Of a stretch of 64,000 nucleotides of DNA, positions 13,038 through 23,550 are shown one piece after another; the first letter of the stretch is position 1, and every line of letters starts with the position of its first letter. The stretch lies in the NCBI GenBank assembly GCA_935421135.1, contig OW285192.1, positions 5,189,501-5,253,500 on the forward strand, read 5' to 3'. Source of the stretch: Bugulina stolonifera (taxonomy: Eukaryota > Bryozoa > Gymnolaemata > Cheilostomatida > Bugulidae). The translations under genes were made by a program, and so were the position numbers. The notes beneath the pieces are model-generated. The model searched no databases and had not been told where the DNA came from. It worked only from the letters and a program-made list of their open reading frames with translations.

Positions 13038-13290
13038 TATTGGGACTTAACAAATTTCGCGATAGGCCAAACTCGCTAAATATTTCTATCGCAACATGCT
13101 CCAGGATTAGCAAACTCGTGAAACTTTCTTCAGCTAAAAATTTCTGTTTTTAGGGTAATAAACTGGTTACATTAATGTTCCATTTATTGCACAATATAAA
13201 TAGATGAGCACAAGTATATGCATCAATACAAGGTGAGCATACAAATAACAGTCAAGTACCGTAATGTTAGTGTGTAGATCGCTACAATAT

Positions 13291-14212
13291 TGTAATGTTT
13301 TGTGCTATGGGTTTTACACTAGTGCCGATATTAGCACGAGTGTAGGAAGCGCTTGGTAGTGGTAGTGGGTTACTAAGGTAAACTTCCACACATTACATAA
13401 AGAGTGAACAGTTATGTAAGCTCTTACAGGTATTGTAGAGGACGTAGACCAATGCTTAGGCTCATTAAAGAGTCAAGGGTCGACGTAGGTCTGATGGTTC
13501 ATAGTCCTAGAAGTGTAGAAAGTGTCAATGTTGAAGTGGGGACGAAGGCCCGATGCTTAGACTCATTGAAGAGTCAAGGATCGACTAAGGTCCGATGTTC
13601 ATACTCATCAAGAGTGTGGTAAGAGTCTTATATGAGTACGAGGATGAGCTCGAGCCCTAAAGGTCCAGAGGACCAAGGCTGGAGCTGCCTGCCTGCAAGA
13701 GTAAGACTCTGTAGGTTGAGTTAGGCGATTTTGCTTTATTGAAGCATAATCAACAACTGACTTAGCATAGAAAATGTGTGGGCTTTTATACTATTTGGAT
13801 TTCCGGTAAAAGTCCCGACAGGGGGTCAGGTAGGACGATAAGGTATCGGCCCCGGAAATTGTGTACCAATATGGCTGAAAAGTGCCCGAGGTCCGACCTT
13901 GGAAGGGTCGGCCATGCACAAAAAGTACTTGCAATCATGTGAAATGAATTATGTATTAAAATGACTAAGGTCCAAGACATCGGCCATTGCTTGTAATGGG
14001 CAAAAAGACTTAGAATGAAAGTAGACAATAATTCACTTGTAATAACAGTATAATAACAGTAAGCAAGCGCAAAGACATGATTGGTTGATTAATAAAGCAC
14101 ATGAGCCAGGCAGTTAATTGACAATAACACTGATAAAAATGGTGAGTAAGGAAGAACTGTACATGCATAAGTCTACATAGTTCATGCAGGCTAGGTGAGC
14201 TGGAACACCACA
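13291..14212 (-). mobile_element. Solo LTR, family LTR2, reverse, TSD ATAT
   Basis: Plus-strand ends TGTAATGTTTTG (13291) and GGAACACCACA (14212), both flanked by ATAT. Contains the complement of the LTR2 polyadenylation region near 13735 and a CTCATTAAAGAGTCAAGG motif repeated several times between about 13461 and 13620. It faces the plus-strand copy at 14894, so the two form a head-to-head pair about 680 bp apart. Confidence 0.82.
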
Positions 14213-14346
14213 ATATCACAAAGCGAAAAATTGGGTGTATAGAACAAATGCTAGTTAATATTCCTAGACAATCAAAAACACAATTTGTTGCGAAAAATTA
14301 TCAAATGACATTTGAGTTTGCAATTTGATAGGTCAATATAGGCTAC

Positions 14347-14672
14347 TTGTCTATCTCATGAATAACATGCCTACTTACTAGATTGGTGTGTTGAACCTGC
14401 TGTAGCATGTATTACCATAATTGCTAGTATCTGTTTTATTGAATGAACACTGTTTTTCTTATAAAACAGTTGTGAAAACTCAATATTGCTTTTATATAGC
14501 GTGTCAGAGTTGGGATAATCAAAGAAAAGTTTTGAGAATTGGCATGAAGCTAGGTGGAGATAACTCTTATTGCTGACATCACTACGAGTATTTTTGAAAT
14601 TTTGGGGCTACTTTTTTGCAGTCCAGCATCTATTAGCTACTAATAAAACATTTTAGATATGTTTGTAGAAAT
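14347..14672. repeat. Dispersed repeat shared with 35219-35535
   Basis: About 320 bases, from the CATGAATAACATGCCTACTT region to TAGATATGTTTGTAGA, match 35219-35535 with scattered differences. Landmarks include GATTGGTGTGTTGAACCTGC and GGGGCTACTTTTTTGCAG. The repeat carries no frame and no clear terminal repeats. It lies between the two facing LTR2 copies, and at 35 kb beside an LTR1 fragment. Confidence 0.7.
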
Positions 14673-14893
14673 AACATAGTTAGAGGGCTTACGTACAGAG
14701 AATTCAGGTATTGTTGTGGTAAATGGCAATTCCTCCTATTATAATTTCACAAATCAACCGTTATGGCTCAGCATGCCACCGAGAGTGCATGGGTTATAAT
14801 GGTCAGTCCCTTTAGTCTATCTACCATTAGAAACTCCAGTGTATTATAACAATCCTATCCAATGGTATGTTCGAAGGAACATACATGTAATAT

Positions 14894-15661
14894 TGTGGTG
14901 TCCCAGCTCACTTAGCCTGCACTACTGCACGGACTACACATGTATATACACACTTATGCCTGTACAATTCATTATAAAGTTTGACTCTTATATACTTATT
15001 ATTGTCAATAACTGCCTGGCTCATGTGTCTTGTTACTCAACCAATCATGCCTTTGTAGTTGTTTACTGCTATTATACTGCAATTGCTTATGAAATAAGTA
15101 CATTATTGTCTATTTCCATTCTAAGTTTTTTTGCCTATTATAATCAATGGCCGACGGCTTGGATCTTACTCATATTAATACATAATTCATTTCACATGAT
15201 TGTAAGCACTTTTTGTGCGTGGCCAACCCTTATATGGGCATCTTGTTATGCAATTTCCGGGGACGATACCTTGTTGTACCGCCTTTTTACCGGAAATTCA
15301 GATAGTATGAAAGCCAGCACATTTTCTATGTTAATTAAATTGTCTAATAAAGCAACATCTGCTAACTCAGCCTACAGAGCCTTGGTCTCCTGGACCGTTA
15401 GCGCCCGAGCTCGTCCTCATACTCACATAAGTCTTTTACTACACTCCTTGATGAGTATAAACCCCGAACCTATGTCGACTCTTGACTCTTTAATGAGTCT
15501 AAGAATCGGCCTACGTCCTCTACAATACCTATAAGAGCTTACATGACTGTTCACTCTTTATGTAATGTGTGGAAGCTTACCTTGGCAGCCCACTACCACC
15601 CGTTTCTCACACTCGTGCTAACATCGGCACCAGTGTGAAACCCAAAGCACAAAACATTACA
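14894..15661 (+). mobile_element. Solo LTR, family LTR2, TSD ATAT
   Basis: Starts TGTGGTGTCCCAGC (14894) and ends AAAACATTACA (15661), with ATAT at 14890-14893 and 15662-15665. It has GGCCGAC-type motifs, a TATA-like AGTATGAAAGC and TCTAATAAAGCAACATC polyadenylation signal at about 15345. A 231-codon frame at 14839-15534 overlaps most of this LTR but matches nothing and is not treated as a gene. Confidence 0.85.
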
Positions 15662-15800
15662 ATATTGTGTCCTGAACCATGACACTACCTACCTTCACTG
15701 ACATTGATGTTTACATAAATGTATCTAAATTCTTTTCGCATTAGAATTTCATGTTTGTGCATTATTTGTGCAGTTTTATAATATATTGGTACTTTATTAA

Positions 15801-16826
15801 TAGTGCCGGGCGGTTTTGATTTGGGTGTGCATTCAGTTTTTTGCTGATTTTTCTAAAAAACTGAATGAAACCGAAGTTGTCTCCTGACCCTCGGTTTAAT
15901 TCAGTGTTTTTAACTCATGAAAAAACACCGAGCCGGAAATTAAATATTCAATAGTGGGAGTTGTTACACCCTGCTTTTAAGCTGCAATGGCGGCCATTTT
16001 TAATTTTCTCTAATAAATTGCAATTATTAAATGCCAATTATCTATAATAATATGGAAGTATAGCAACTGGAATTCAGTTAAACTAAAGTAAAACAACTCT
16101 GGGTGACAACGATGGCTGTAGCTAAGTCTTTATTCAAAGGACGAAATCGAATTATAAAGATTGAAAGATGCATAACATAAACTCATGTGTTCGAAGTTTC
16201 AGCCATTACCGGAAATGGCCGCCATTTTAATTTTGTTCAATAATTTGCAATAATTAAATATTAATTATTTATAACAATATGCAAGTTTGACTACTAGAAT
16301 CAAATGAAAACTACAGTAAACCCTTACTGGGCGACATTGATGGCTGCAGCTAAGTCTGTATTCCAAGGATGGCATCGAATTATAAGGATTAAAAAAAGCA
16401 CTAAAATGGCAGCCATTTTCATTTAGTTTAATAGTTAACAGTTATTAAATATTTATTATTTATAATAATATGCAATCGTAACTGCTATAATGAAGTGAAA
16501 TTACAATAAATAACCACTGGGTGATAATAGGACGTGTCTTCGCGAAGAAACCTAAAATGATGGCTGCAGCTAAGTCTAAAATTCCAAGGATGGCATCGAA
16601 TTATAAGGATTGAAAGAAGCATAAATGAATTCACGTGTTTTCTATGCCAGCCATTATTGAAAGTGGGTGCGCTAAGAGGCCAGGCACGGTTTGACTTTTA
16701 AAACCGAACAAAACCGCACCCACCGCCGCATTCGGTGTCGGCTCACTTTTTAAATTTTGGCGGTTTTTGAACCGAAAGATAAAAAAACCGAAAAACTGAA
16801 TGACACCGAAACACCGCCCAGCACTA
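15801..16826. mobile_element. hAT-like element with internal triplication
   Basis: Ends TAGTGCCGGGCGGTTTT (15801) and the inverted AACACCGCCCAGCACTA (16826); flanks TTTATTAA and CTTATTAG agree at six of eight positions, an aged 8-bp hAT duplication. Inside, a unit of about 200-215 bp is present three times (about 15988-16207, 16208-16400, 16401-16660), each starting GC(G/A)GCCATTTT and containing GATGGCTG(T/C)AGCTAAGTCT. No transposase frame. The third unit carries a short insertion with the palindrome TCTTCGCGAAGA (see findings). Confidence 0.78.
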
Positions 16827-17044
16827 CTTATTAGTGTATATTCTTGTAGGCCATTATCTAAACTACTACAGTATTACAATTATATATTATTTTGTGTTTG
16901 TTGTATCATGGTAATATCCTACTGCCAGTGCATCAACTGTCCTGGTGCACCTGATGATATGGATATTGGGGTAAGTCAACAGACACCCATCTTCTCGAGT
17001 TACCACAATGTGTATTCATAGCGTCATGGTCATTAGTTACTCAC

Positions 17045-17224
17045 CAACTAGAGGTTCAAATGTTTTTCCAAAGTGAATTTTCACTCTGTACGGGCTATCT
17101 GTCCCATTGAGTTCGAAGGTCGTTTGTGATATTGCACAATTATTCCCATCAAAATTCATCACAAAGGAAGGAGTCTCCGTACCACCACAAGGAATAAATT
17201 TACTCACACCGTTGGCACCCGAGG
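17045..17224 (-). CDS. Candidate phase 1-1 exon, 60-codon extracellular module
   Basis: On the minus strand TTATTACAG precedes 180 open bases followed by GTTG|GTGAGT. Entry and exit are both phase 1, the class typical of shuffled extracellular modules. The product has two cysteines, several Thr/Ser/Asn including an NGT sequon, and alternating hydrophobic residues as in a beta sandwich (e.g. YRVKIHFGKTFEPLV near its end). No family is recognised. By position and phase it could follow the pentraxin-like exon at 22.8 kb directly. Confidence 0.45.
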
Positions 17225-17539
17225 CTGTAATAACAAAAACTATGCTAGAATACATGCCCACTTGGTTCAGCAAATGGTTTAAATCATAACTGTCACACCA
17301 TTCAATATTTGCAAATAATATTGTTCATTCATTTCAGTAAGAACGATGTGCTGTTTGTGATTGGTAACCTAGCTGCTGCCAAGAAAACCCTATTTTGATA
17401 CTTGCTGTTTTCACCTTCAATCAGCCTGTGTTGGGAATTTTGGAAGTACTCAAGCAGCTAATATAAAATGGTGCTACAGAGATTGCCATATGCCCTGCAA
17501 CTCATTGCGCTTTTATTGCGGGCATTGGCTGTAACTTAC

Positions 17540-17995
17540 CTGTGTATCACTCTACACAAGAATTATTTATAGAACAAGCGCGTCATGCTTGGTCTGCGAC
17601 ATGTACGGCCTCTGTTGGTGCAGGCATTGTGCAGTGACCTCACGAGGAGTTGTGTCTCTTCACATTAAGTAGACAACTCCAAGTCCATGGCCAAAGTTCC
17701 AACACTAATATAGCAGGTGAGGTGAGTTGGGTACTCACTCGCCTTGGGTCAGAATTGAGGGTCTAAGGCTATAGCAGCAGCGATGCTGGGGATCCGGTCC
17801 CAAGGTCCTAGCACTACCCAGAACTGAGATCATTACCAGCAGCATTGTAACATACAGGTATATAAATCACGAGTGCAGAAGGATCTTTACTGCTGGCATA
17901 GCCCGAGTTCCAACACCTAATTCAGCAGGTGAGATGGATTTTGTACCTACCCTGCCAGGTCTCAATGCTGACTAGCGGTCATAATAGCCAATATT
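17540..17995. repeat. Dispersed GC-richer repeat shared with 53399-53960
   Basis: Shares the order of landmarks with 53.4-53.96 kb: CATGCTTGGTCT / GTGCTTGGTCT, GAGGAGTTGTG, AAGTTCCAACAC, GGTACTCACTC, CCGGTCC and CAGCATTGTA. The GTTCCAACAC-to-GCATTGTA block recurs within the repeat, so it is itself partly tandem. Origin unknown. Confidence 0.6.
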
Positions 17996-18149
17996 CAAAT
18001 GGGTTTATCTTGGCTGCCACTAGGTTTACAAAGACAAACAACACATCAATCTTAACGAAATAAGATGAACAATATTACTTGCAAATATTGAATGGTGCGA
18101 CAGCAGTGGTTTAAGAGTCCAGGTACGTAGTGCCCAATACGCCTGTGAG

Positions 18150-18452
18150 CAGTGTTTGAAGTAGAAAAAATAAGGTGGGTACACGGTGTATGCAATCTTA
18201 CAGATTCGTATTGTATAGCTATCCACTTGATCTTATAATAGCTAAGAATTTAGTAAATTACTAAAATGAAAAAAAATCATGCTTCGGCGGGAGTCGAACC
18301 CATGTCCCTATGAATGATAATCAAGCACTCTGCCATTACACTCTCCTACAGTGACTGCATGTGGAAAATATTCATTAAAATGAGGGTACACGCATGCTGG
18401 CCGTATAGGGCACAATAACTAAAATTGAGGTGTAACCACATTTCGAACACTG
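18150..18452. mobile_element. hAT-like MITE with internal tRNA-like sequence (family CAGTGTTC)
   Basis: Ends CAGTGTTTGAAGTAG (18150) and ATTTCGAACACTG (18452) are inverted repeats of the family seen at 38.5, 49.5 and 20.2 kb. The interior has the family's TATAGCTATCCACTT segment followed by a tRNA-like block on the minus strand. No target duplication survives here, but the 49.5-kb copy has one. Confidence 0.7.
18281..18349 (-). repeat. tRNA-like Pol III promoter within the MITE
   Basis: On the minus strand TGGCAGAGTGC fits the A box and GGTTCGACTCC is a perfect B box, about 37 bases apart, ending in CGCCGAAGC. The acceptor stem does not pair, so it is a tRNA-derived sequence, not a working tRNA. 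Equivalent blocks sit at 20233-20298 (plus), 38594-38660 (minus), 43369-43438 (minus) and, decayed, near 49723-49790 (minus). Confidence 0.7.
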
Positions 18453-18490
18453 TTAAGACTTTTTAATATAAAAATTTTTGCTACACATAT

Positions 18491-18736
18491 CAGGCGTATT
18501 TGGAAACTGTACTGGTACATATAGCACTGGTCTATCTATCCGAATACAACTTGAGCGTTCAGACTAGTGCTTGCTCTGAAGGGACATCCCCTCGCTAAGT
18601 GAATATACTTTATATTATTATTGCCAGGCACGCCTTGCCTGCGTTATAGTTAGCGCTATATTATTGAATAAAATATATTGTTATTGCCGCAGATTGCTAT
18701 TTATAAGCTGCACGGTGCAATATCCGAATACGCCTA
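18491..18736. mobile_element. Small MITE with AGGCGTATTYGGA ends
   Basis: AGGCGTATTTGGA at the left is inverted as TCCGAATACGCCTA at the right. The same family at 39373-40316 is flanked by ATAA on both sides and has been split by an LTR1. Truncated pieces are at 33113-33170 (AGGCTTATTTGGAAACTG) and about 34540-34615. No coding capacity. Confidence 0.65.
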
Positions 18737-19014
18737 TTATCACCTATTTCCCATATGCTATTTTGTAAAACCTATTAACATTGAAATGGAAAAAAATCTA
18801 GAAACCAATTTGATCAAAATATTAAATTGACTAGGTTAGCGACTTTTCAATATCTTAGGCCATGTGGTCTAACTGGCTACAGTCAGTAAAGGTGCTATAC
18901 CTTTACTTAAACAACTAGCGACTAGCTAATATCCTGATGGGCTGCAAAGTAAAATAAGGTTAGCTCAACTGCTATTGAAAGAAGCCTCAACATTTCTACC
19001 ACTAGTTCTCACAT

Positions 19015-19101
19015 GAGGGTACACACCTGCTGGCCGTGTACCCACTAAAGTAGAGGTGAGTACACGCTATATACTCCCGTATAACCACACTTCGAACACT
19101 G
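19015..19101. mobile_element. Right-end fragment of the CAGTGTTC MITE family
   Basis: From GAGGGTACACACCTGCTGGCC to ACTTCGAACACTG this repeats the last ~90 bases of the 18150-18452 element; the tRNA-like and left parts are missing. Confidence 0.6.
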
Positions 19102-19268
19102 GCTGTGCGGCCTGGCCACCCCAACTTTTAGTATTGCAAAGTTGCAAATCAAATCAATTTGCTATCCTGATCAAATTAGTGTTTAAAGCTTCTTCCACTT
19201 TACTATTAATGGAGTTTACAAAATGTACATTGTATAAGGACAAGGTAATAATAAGTTTAGCTAAATAC

Positions 19269-19943
19269 TGTAATGGTCACGCATAACCCTGATCTAGCCT
19301 CCCGACTACATGACACCAATTATATACACTTACCTGGCATTACACTTGCTTGTACCACCTGTCTATGTAGTAGAATGTTACTTATGTACCTCTTATATGC
19401 ATTACTGAGCAATTATAGCTCAGAAATACCTGTTATTGATTTTGCATAATGATCTAGATGATTTTAAGCATCTTTTGTCAAACCTGACCTATTTTGGGTC
19501 GGTCATCGGGCTTGTGGCCGCCATATTGTTGTGCAATCTCCAGACGACCCTACGTCGTCTTTTTACAACACTACGCCGGCCTTTTTATACTGTATAAAGC
19601 ACATTGTTTTTATGTTTGTTGTCTCAGTTCATGCTTGGATTTCAATAAAGACACATCTATTATACTTATATACAGAGACTTTCACTTCGTAGATAGGTCA
19701 TTCCAATTTTTAAGGTCCTCGACCTTGCAACCCGAACTGCCTACTAGGTCGGATCACTCTCTTTCTCAGTGTAGTAAACAAGCATTGACTCGAGATCATA
19801 TGGGTCGTCTTTGGTAGTTATTGGACTACTAGTACCTGTTGATCTTTCATGTAATAGGAAGTCCTAGAACCACTCATAGGCTTTTTATTTTGGACACGGG
19901 AGTCGTCTTAGGACGGCAGTACCAAACCCCAAAAACTATTACA
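19269..19943 (+). mobile_element. Solo LTR, family LTR1, TSD ATAC
   Basis: Starts TGTAATGGTCACGC (19269) and ends ACTATTACA (19943); ATAC lies immediately on both sides. The U3 region has GACCTATTTTGGGTCGG and a TATACTGTATAAAG box near 19583, the R region a TTCAATAAAGACACATC polyadenylation signal near 19645, then the TAGGTCGGATCACTCT and GGGTCGTCTT motifs common to LTR1. No internal region. Confidence 0.85.
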
Positions 19944-20199
19944 ATACCTTTTTATCAGAAAATACCAAGTAGCAACACACTAAACCAAAGGTACATTGCA
20001 TTTTATATATTAATAGAAGATCGGGGAAGATAAATTCCATGGCCGTAACTATCTAGGCGGCTCAGGCGGCCCTAGTCGCCTGAACTTTTTGTTAAAAGAA
20101 GAAAAAATCAAGCTAATATCGGAAGGCATAGTTACCGTGCCCCACATGATATAAACATACTCTAATGAAAATGATGCTACTATGTGCATCATTATATTG

Positions 20200-20480
20200 A
20201 TGGCTCATTTTCGCGGGAAGCTACTGCTGATTTGATAGCGTAATTGGTAGAGTGCTTGGTCTTCATGCATAAGGACAGACTTCGAATCTCACTGAGGGAT
20301 AATTTTTTTTTCATCTTAGTAATTCACTCAATTTGTTAGCTATACAGTGACAATTATACTAATCTCATCTGTGAGATAGGATCACTGCATGTGTAATTCT
20401 GTATTCAACAATTTAGGAAATGCCCTAAGATTGCATGCACAGTGTGCCCACCCACTTCATCTGTTCTACTTCGAACACTG
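20200..20480 (+). mobile_element. Partial CAGTGTTC MITE with tRNA-like block, reverse orientation
   Basis: Right end TTCTACTTCGAACACTG (20480) is the complement of the left end of the 18150 copy. The tRNA-like block at 20233-20298 reads on the plus strand (TTGGTAGAGTGC, then CTTCGAATCTC), as expected for an inverted copy. The other terminus is not found. Confidence 0.6.
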
Positions 20481-21051
20481 TTCTTCAGGGTTTGGGAACC
20501 CTAGAATACCACTCTCCGTCTCTATCCACCAACTAATTTTGCACTATTTCCCCTCTTATTAATGTGTGTACATTTTTAGGCCTAAGTCATGTAATAATGT
20601 AAAGGACTACAATGGTACGTCATGGCCAAGCCAAACAGAGAAGCACTATTTTGCAGTATACTAATTTGAAGTTTACTATTTGCAGATTACTATGCAACAT
20701 TTTGGACTTTTGTACCATCACGTATAGCTCAAATATTCATCAAATATGCATCAAAATGGCTGTTTTTGTGTGAATTTTCAAAAACTTTCTTGTGGGAGGT
20801 GCTCCACCCTTCTTCTGCCCCCATCCCGCACACACTCTCCCCACACCGCTACTGTTAGCCAGTCCAGTTTTGGCCGCCTCAACTTTTTCAGGAAAGTTAC
20901 CCCCCTGAATCTTAACTTCAAGAACATTTCTACATGCGGAGGGACAACTTTTAAAGTGGTATTATTTTCAGTGTGTGTTAAAAAAAAATTTTTTTAACCT
21001 TACATCTACTGTTCTTATAGGTGGCTATGGCCCTGTTTAAGACAGTAATAT

Positions 21052-21558
21052 TGTAATGGTTTCTTGTGTTATGTATATGCCGTCTGGGACGACTCACTAG
21101 TACAAAAAGAGAAGAGCTTATGAGTGGTGCTCGGCCTTCTGCATAACATGAAAGATCGACAGAACTCATATTTATCTAGTTAACCAAGACGACCGATGTG
21201 GTCCCAAGTCAATGCTTATATGCTATACTTGAGCAAGAATATGTTCAGTCCTAGTAGGTTGTTTGGGCATCAAGGTCGCAAGAACTTATCAGCTGGAACT
21301 AACCTGAGCTACGAGAGATGAGAGTATACATGTGTCTTTTTTGCGATCCAAGCATCAACTGAGACAATAACATTATAAAACATTCGCTTTATACAGCTTT
21401 AGAATTCCAGAAAACGCTTCCGGTAAAAAGACGACATAGCATCGTCCAGAAATTGCACAACAAGATGGAGGCCAGAAGGCCGAAGCCCGACCTAATAAGG
21501 GTCGGCTCCAAACAAAATGTGCTTAAAACATACAAAACATGTGCAAAATTAATTATAC
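21052..21558 (-). mobile_element. Truncated LTR1 copy, reverse
   Basis: Starts TGTAATGGTTTC on the plus strand after ATAT and follows the LTR1 3' end inwards (complement of the polyadenylation region near 21336, GGTCGGC near 21500) until it stops where the next, forward copy begins. It is either truncated or interrupted by that copy. Confidence 0.7.
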
Positions 21559-22276
21559 TGTAACGGTAAATGTAACTCTATACTCAGCTTCTCGTACTAC
21601 ATTACACTTTTTATGAATAATTATTACATAATTCATGTATATTGACCTGCGTATGTAGTAGCCCATCTTTTATATACATTTATTGTATGCATTACTGAAC
21701 AATTATACCCTTTTTATACCCATGTAAAAAGGGCTGACTTCTCAGAATTAGCTGTAATTGTTTTTGCACATGAATCTCATGATTTTCAGCACTTCTTGTT
21801 GTACTCGACATGTTTTGGGTCAGCCTCGGGCTTCCAGCCGCCATCTTGTTGTGGAGTTTCCGGACGACACTACGCCGGTCTTTTTGCCAGAATTTTTTCC
21901 AGAATTTCTAATAGTGTATAAAGTGCACTGTTTTACATGTATGTTCATTGTCTCAGTTGATGCTTGGATCTCAATAAAGACCTCTCTACACTACTTATAC
22001 AGAGTCTTCTCTTCGTAGTATTGGTTGTTCCAGTGGACAAGGTCCCTAACCTTGCTTCTCAAACTTCCTGCTAGGTCGGAACATATTCTTTCTCAGTATA
22101 GCAAGATGGCAGTGACTCTGGACCACATGGGTCGTCTTGAATAGTCATTGGACTACTAGTACAAGTCATGTTGATCTCTCATGTGATGAGAAGACCTAGC
22201 ATCACTCATAGGTTCTTTATTTTGGCAAGGGGTCGTCTTAGGATGACATATACACACAACTCCCCAAAACATTACA
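21559..22276 (+). mobile_element. Solo LTR, family LTR1, forward
   Basis: Starts TGTAACGGTAAATG and ends AAAACATTACA; flanks ATAC and ATAG agree in three of four bases. Has TAGTGTATAAAG box near 21913 and CTCAATAAAGACC near 21970. Together with the previous copy it makes an inverted, tail-to-head LTR pair. Confidence 0.75.
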
Positions 22277-22816
22277 ATAGTATGCATAACCTGGTTATCA
22301 CATGCAATAACTATGGAAGAATTTATATAATATTGTGTCAGATAGCAGACCCTTCCGAGGGTTAAGTCAGGTCGGCCACTGCACTTATACAATGTGCATT
22401 GTATGTTTACAATTTGTAACTTACATGTAAATGCATTCCTGGTTATGCAAGTCAAACTAATGATGCACTAACAGGCCTCTAACTACACCCGTTTCTACTA
22501 TACTGTACCGTATTTCCTGTATTTTAGGTTCCGAGACAGATTTTCAACTGTTGCATCTCGGACCTCTTTTTGAGTTGGAGTCTGACATGCAGAACTAATC
22601 AACCTTTTGATCTCGGTTCGGAAAAGTTTTTTCCATATTATAAGCAGTACACTTTCGCACTATGATTCAGTTGCTTGTTAATAATTGTTAAACAAATAGC
22701 ACTCTGTTCTTGAAAACACAGTCACCTATTTCCTGTTTACTGTTAGTGGTAGGTTACTGCTAGATAACCATCAACTAAAACACCTACATAATCACTATGT
22801 ACATGATTGGACTTAC

Positions 22817-22981
22817 GTGCATCCCATATGCTGACTCCAGCAATACTCCCATCAAACTCACTTCCCAAGAGATGTAGAGTGCTGCCTGATGGTATTTCAT
22901 GCAATTTTCTGAAAACTGGGTCATCTTGGAGCCGTTCTTCGAATAAGTCTTTAGGCAACCGTACTTGGTCCCAGTACGCAG
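22817..22981 (-). CDS. Exon encoding the C-terminal half of a pentraxin/LamG-like domain
   Basis: On the minus strand ACATGTAG precedes 165 open bases ending GATGCAC|GTAAGT, phase 1 to phase 1. The end of the exon, HLLGSEFDGSIAGVSIWDA, matches the pattern of pentraxin and laminin-G-like jelly rolls: a strand with LLG, the F-x-G-x-I turn, and a closing strand ending IWD. The exon at 28085-28272 supplies the preceding strands and leaves in phase 1, so the two splice in frame. The sequence is short and diverged, so pentraxin, LamG or another concanavalin-like lectin fold cannot be separated. Probably secreted or cell-surface. Confidence 0.6.
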
Positions 22982-23550
22982 CTACATGTAAAATGTATAT
23001 CTAACTTGAAGCATTATTATTCGCAACCTCAGCTATTAACAGTACAAAGACTCGGCTACACAAGAGACTGTTTTTTTGGCCTTTGGAGCCTCGTTCTACA
23101 GCAAATTGGCAGGCAGGTTGTTTAGATGTGTAAAGACCAACATGTTAGTCTTTTCATTTTCCAGTGTCACGGAGTACTGTTGTGATTGGTCAATATTATA
23201 CGTAACAACTCCAATTTTGTAATTTATTAGAAATAAGCTTTGGTTATTGGCTGGATATTACTCAAGGCCACTGGTGGACTGGTACTTTTCGTTGCTAATA
23301 AAATTGTACCAACAAACAACGGAGTTGCCCCGCTGAAGCACGCATCCTAGTGGGTTGCAAACATGAATAACAACTTGTGTTGTAATTTTGTGTGCTGAGT
23401 TGACATTGCCTCTCAAATGACATTTTATGTGTATTACATTGCTGCACCGTGTAAATGCAGCAATTTGCCTTTTTATATATACGTATATACTGCATAATGT
23501 ACACGTATACATGTATATTTGGTATCTTGTATCATATTGTGTGCATAGAT

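Noticed and set aside
14839..15534. 231-codon open frame as a membrane protein gene
   Set aside because: It lies almost wholly in a solo LTR2 and runs through its polyadenylation signal; the corresponding frame is not open in other copies.
18281..18349. Functional tRNA gene
   Set aside because: A and B boxes are good but the acceptor and anticodon stems do not pair, and the same block recurs within transposons.
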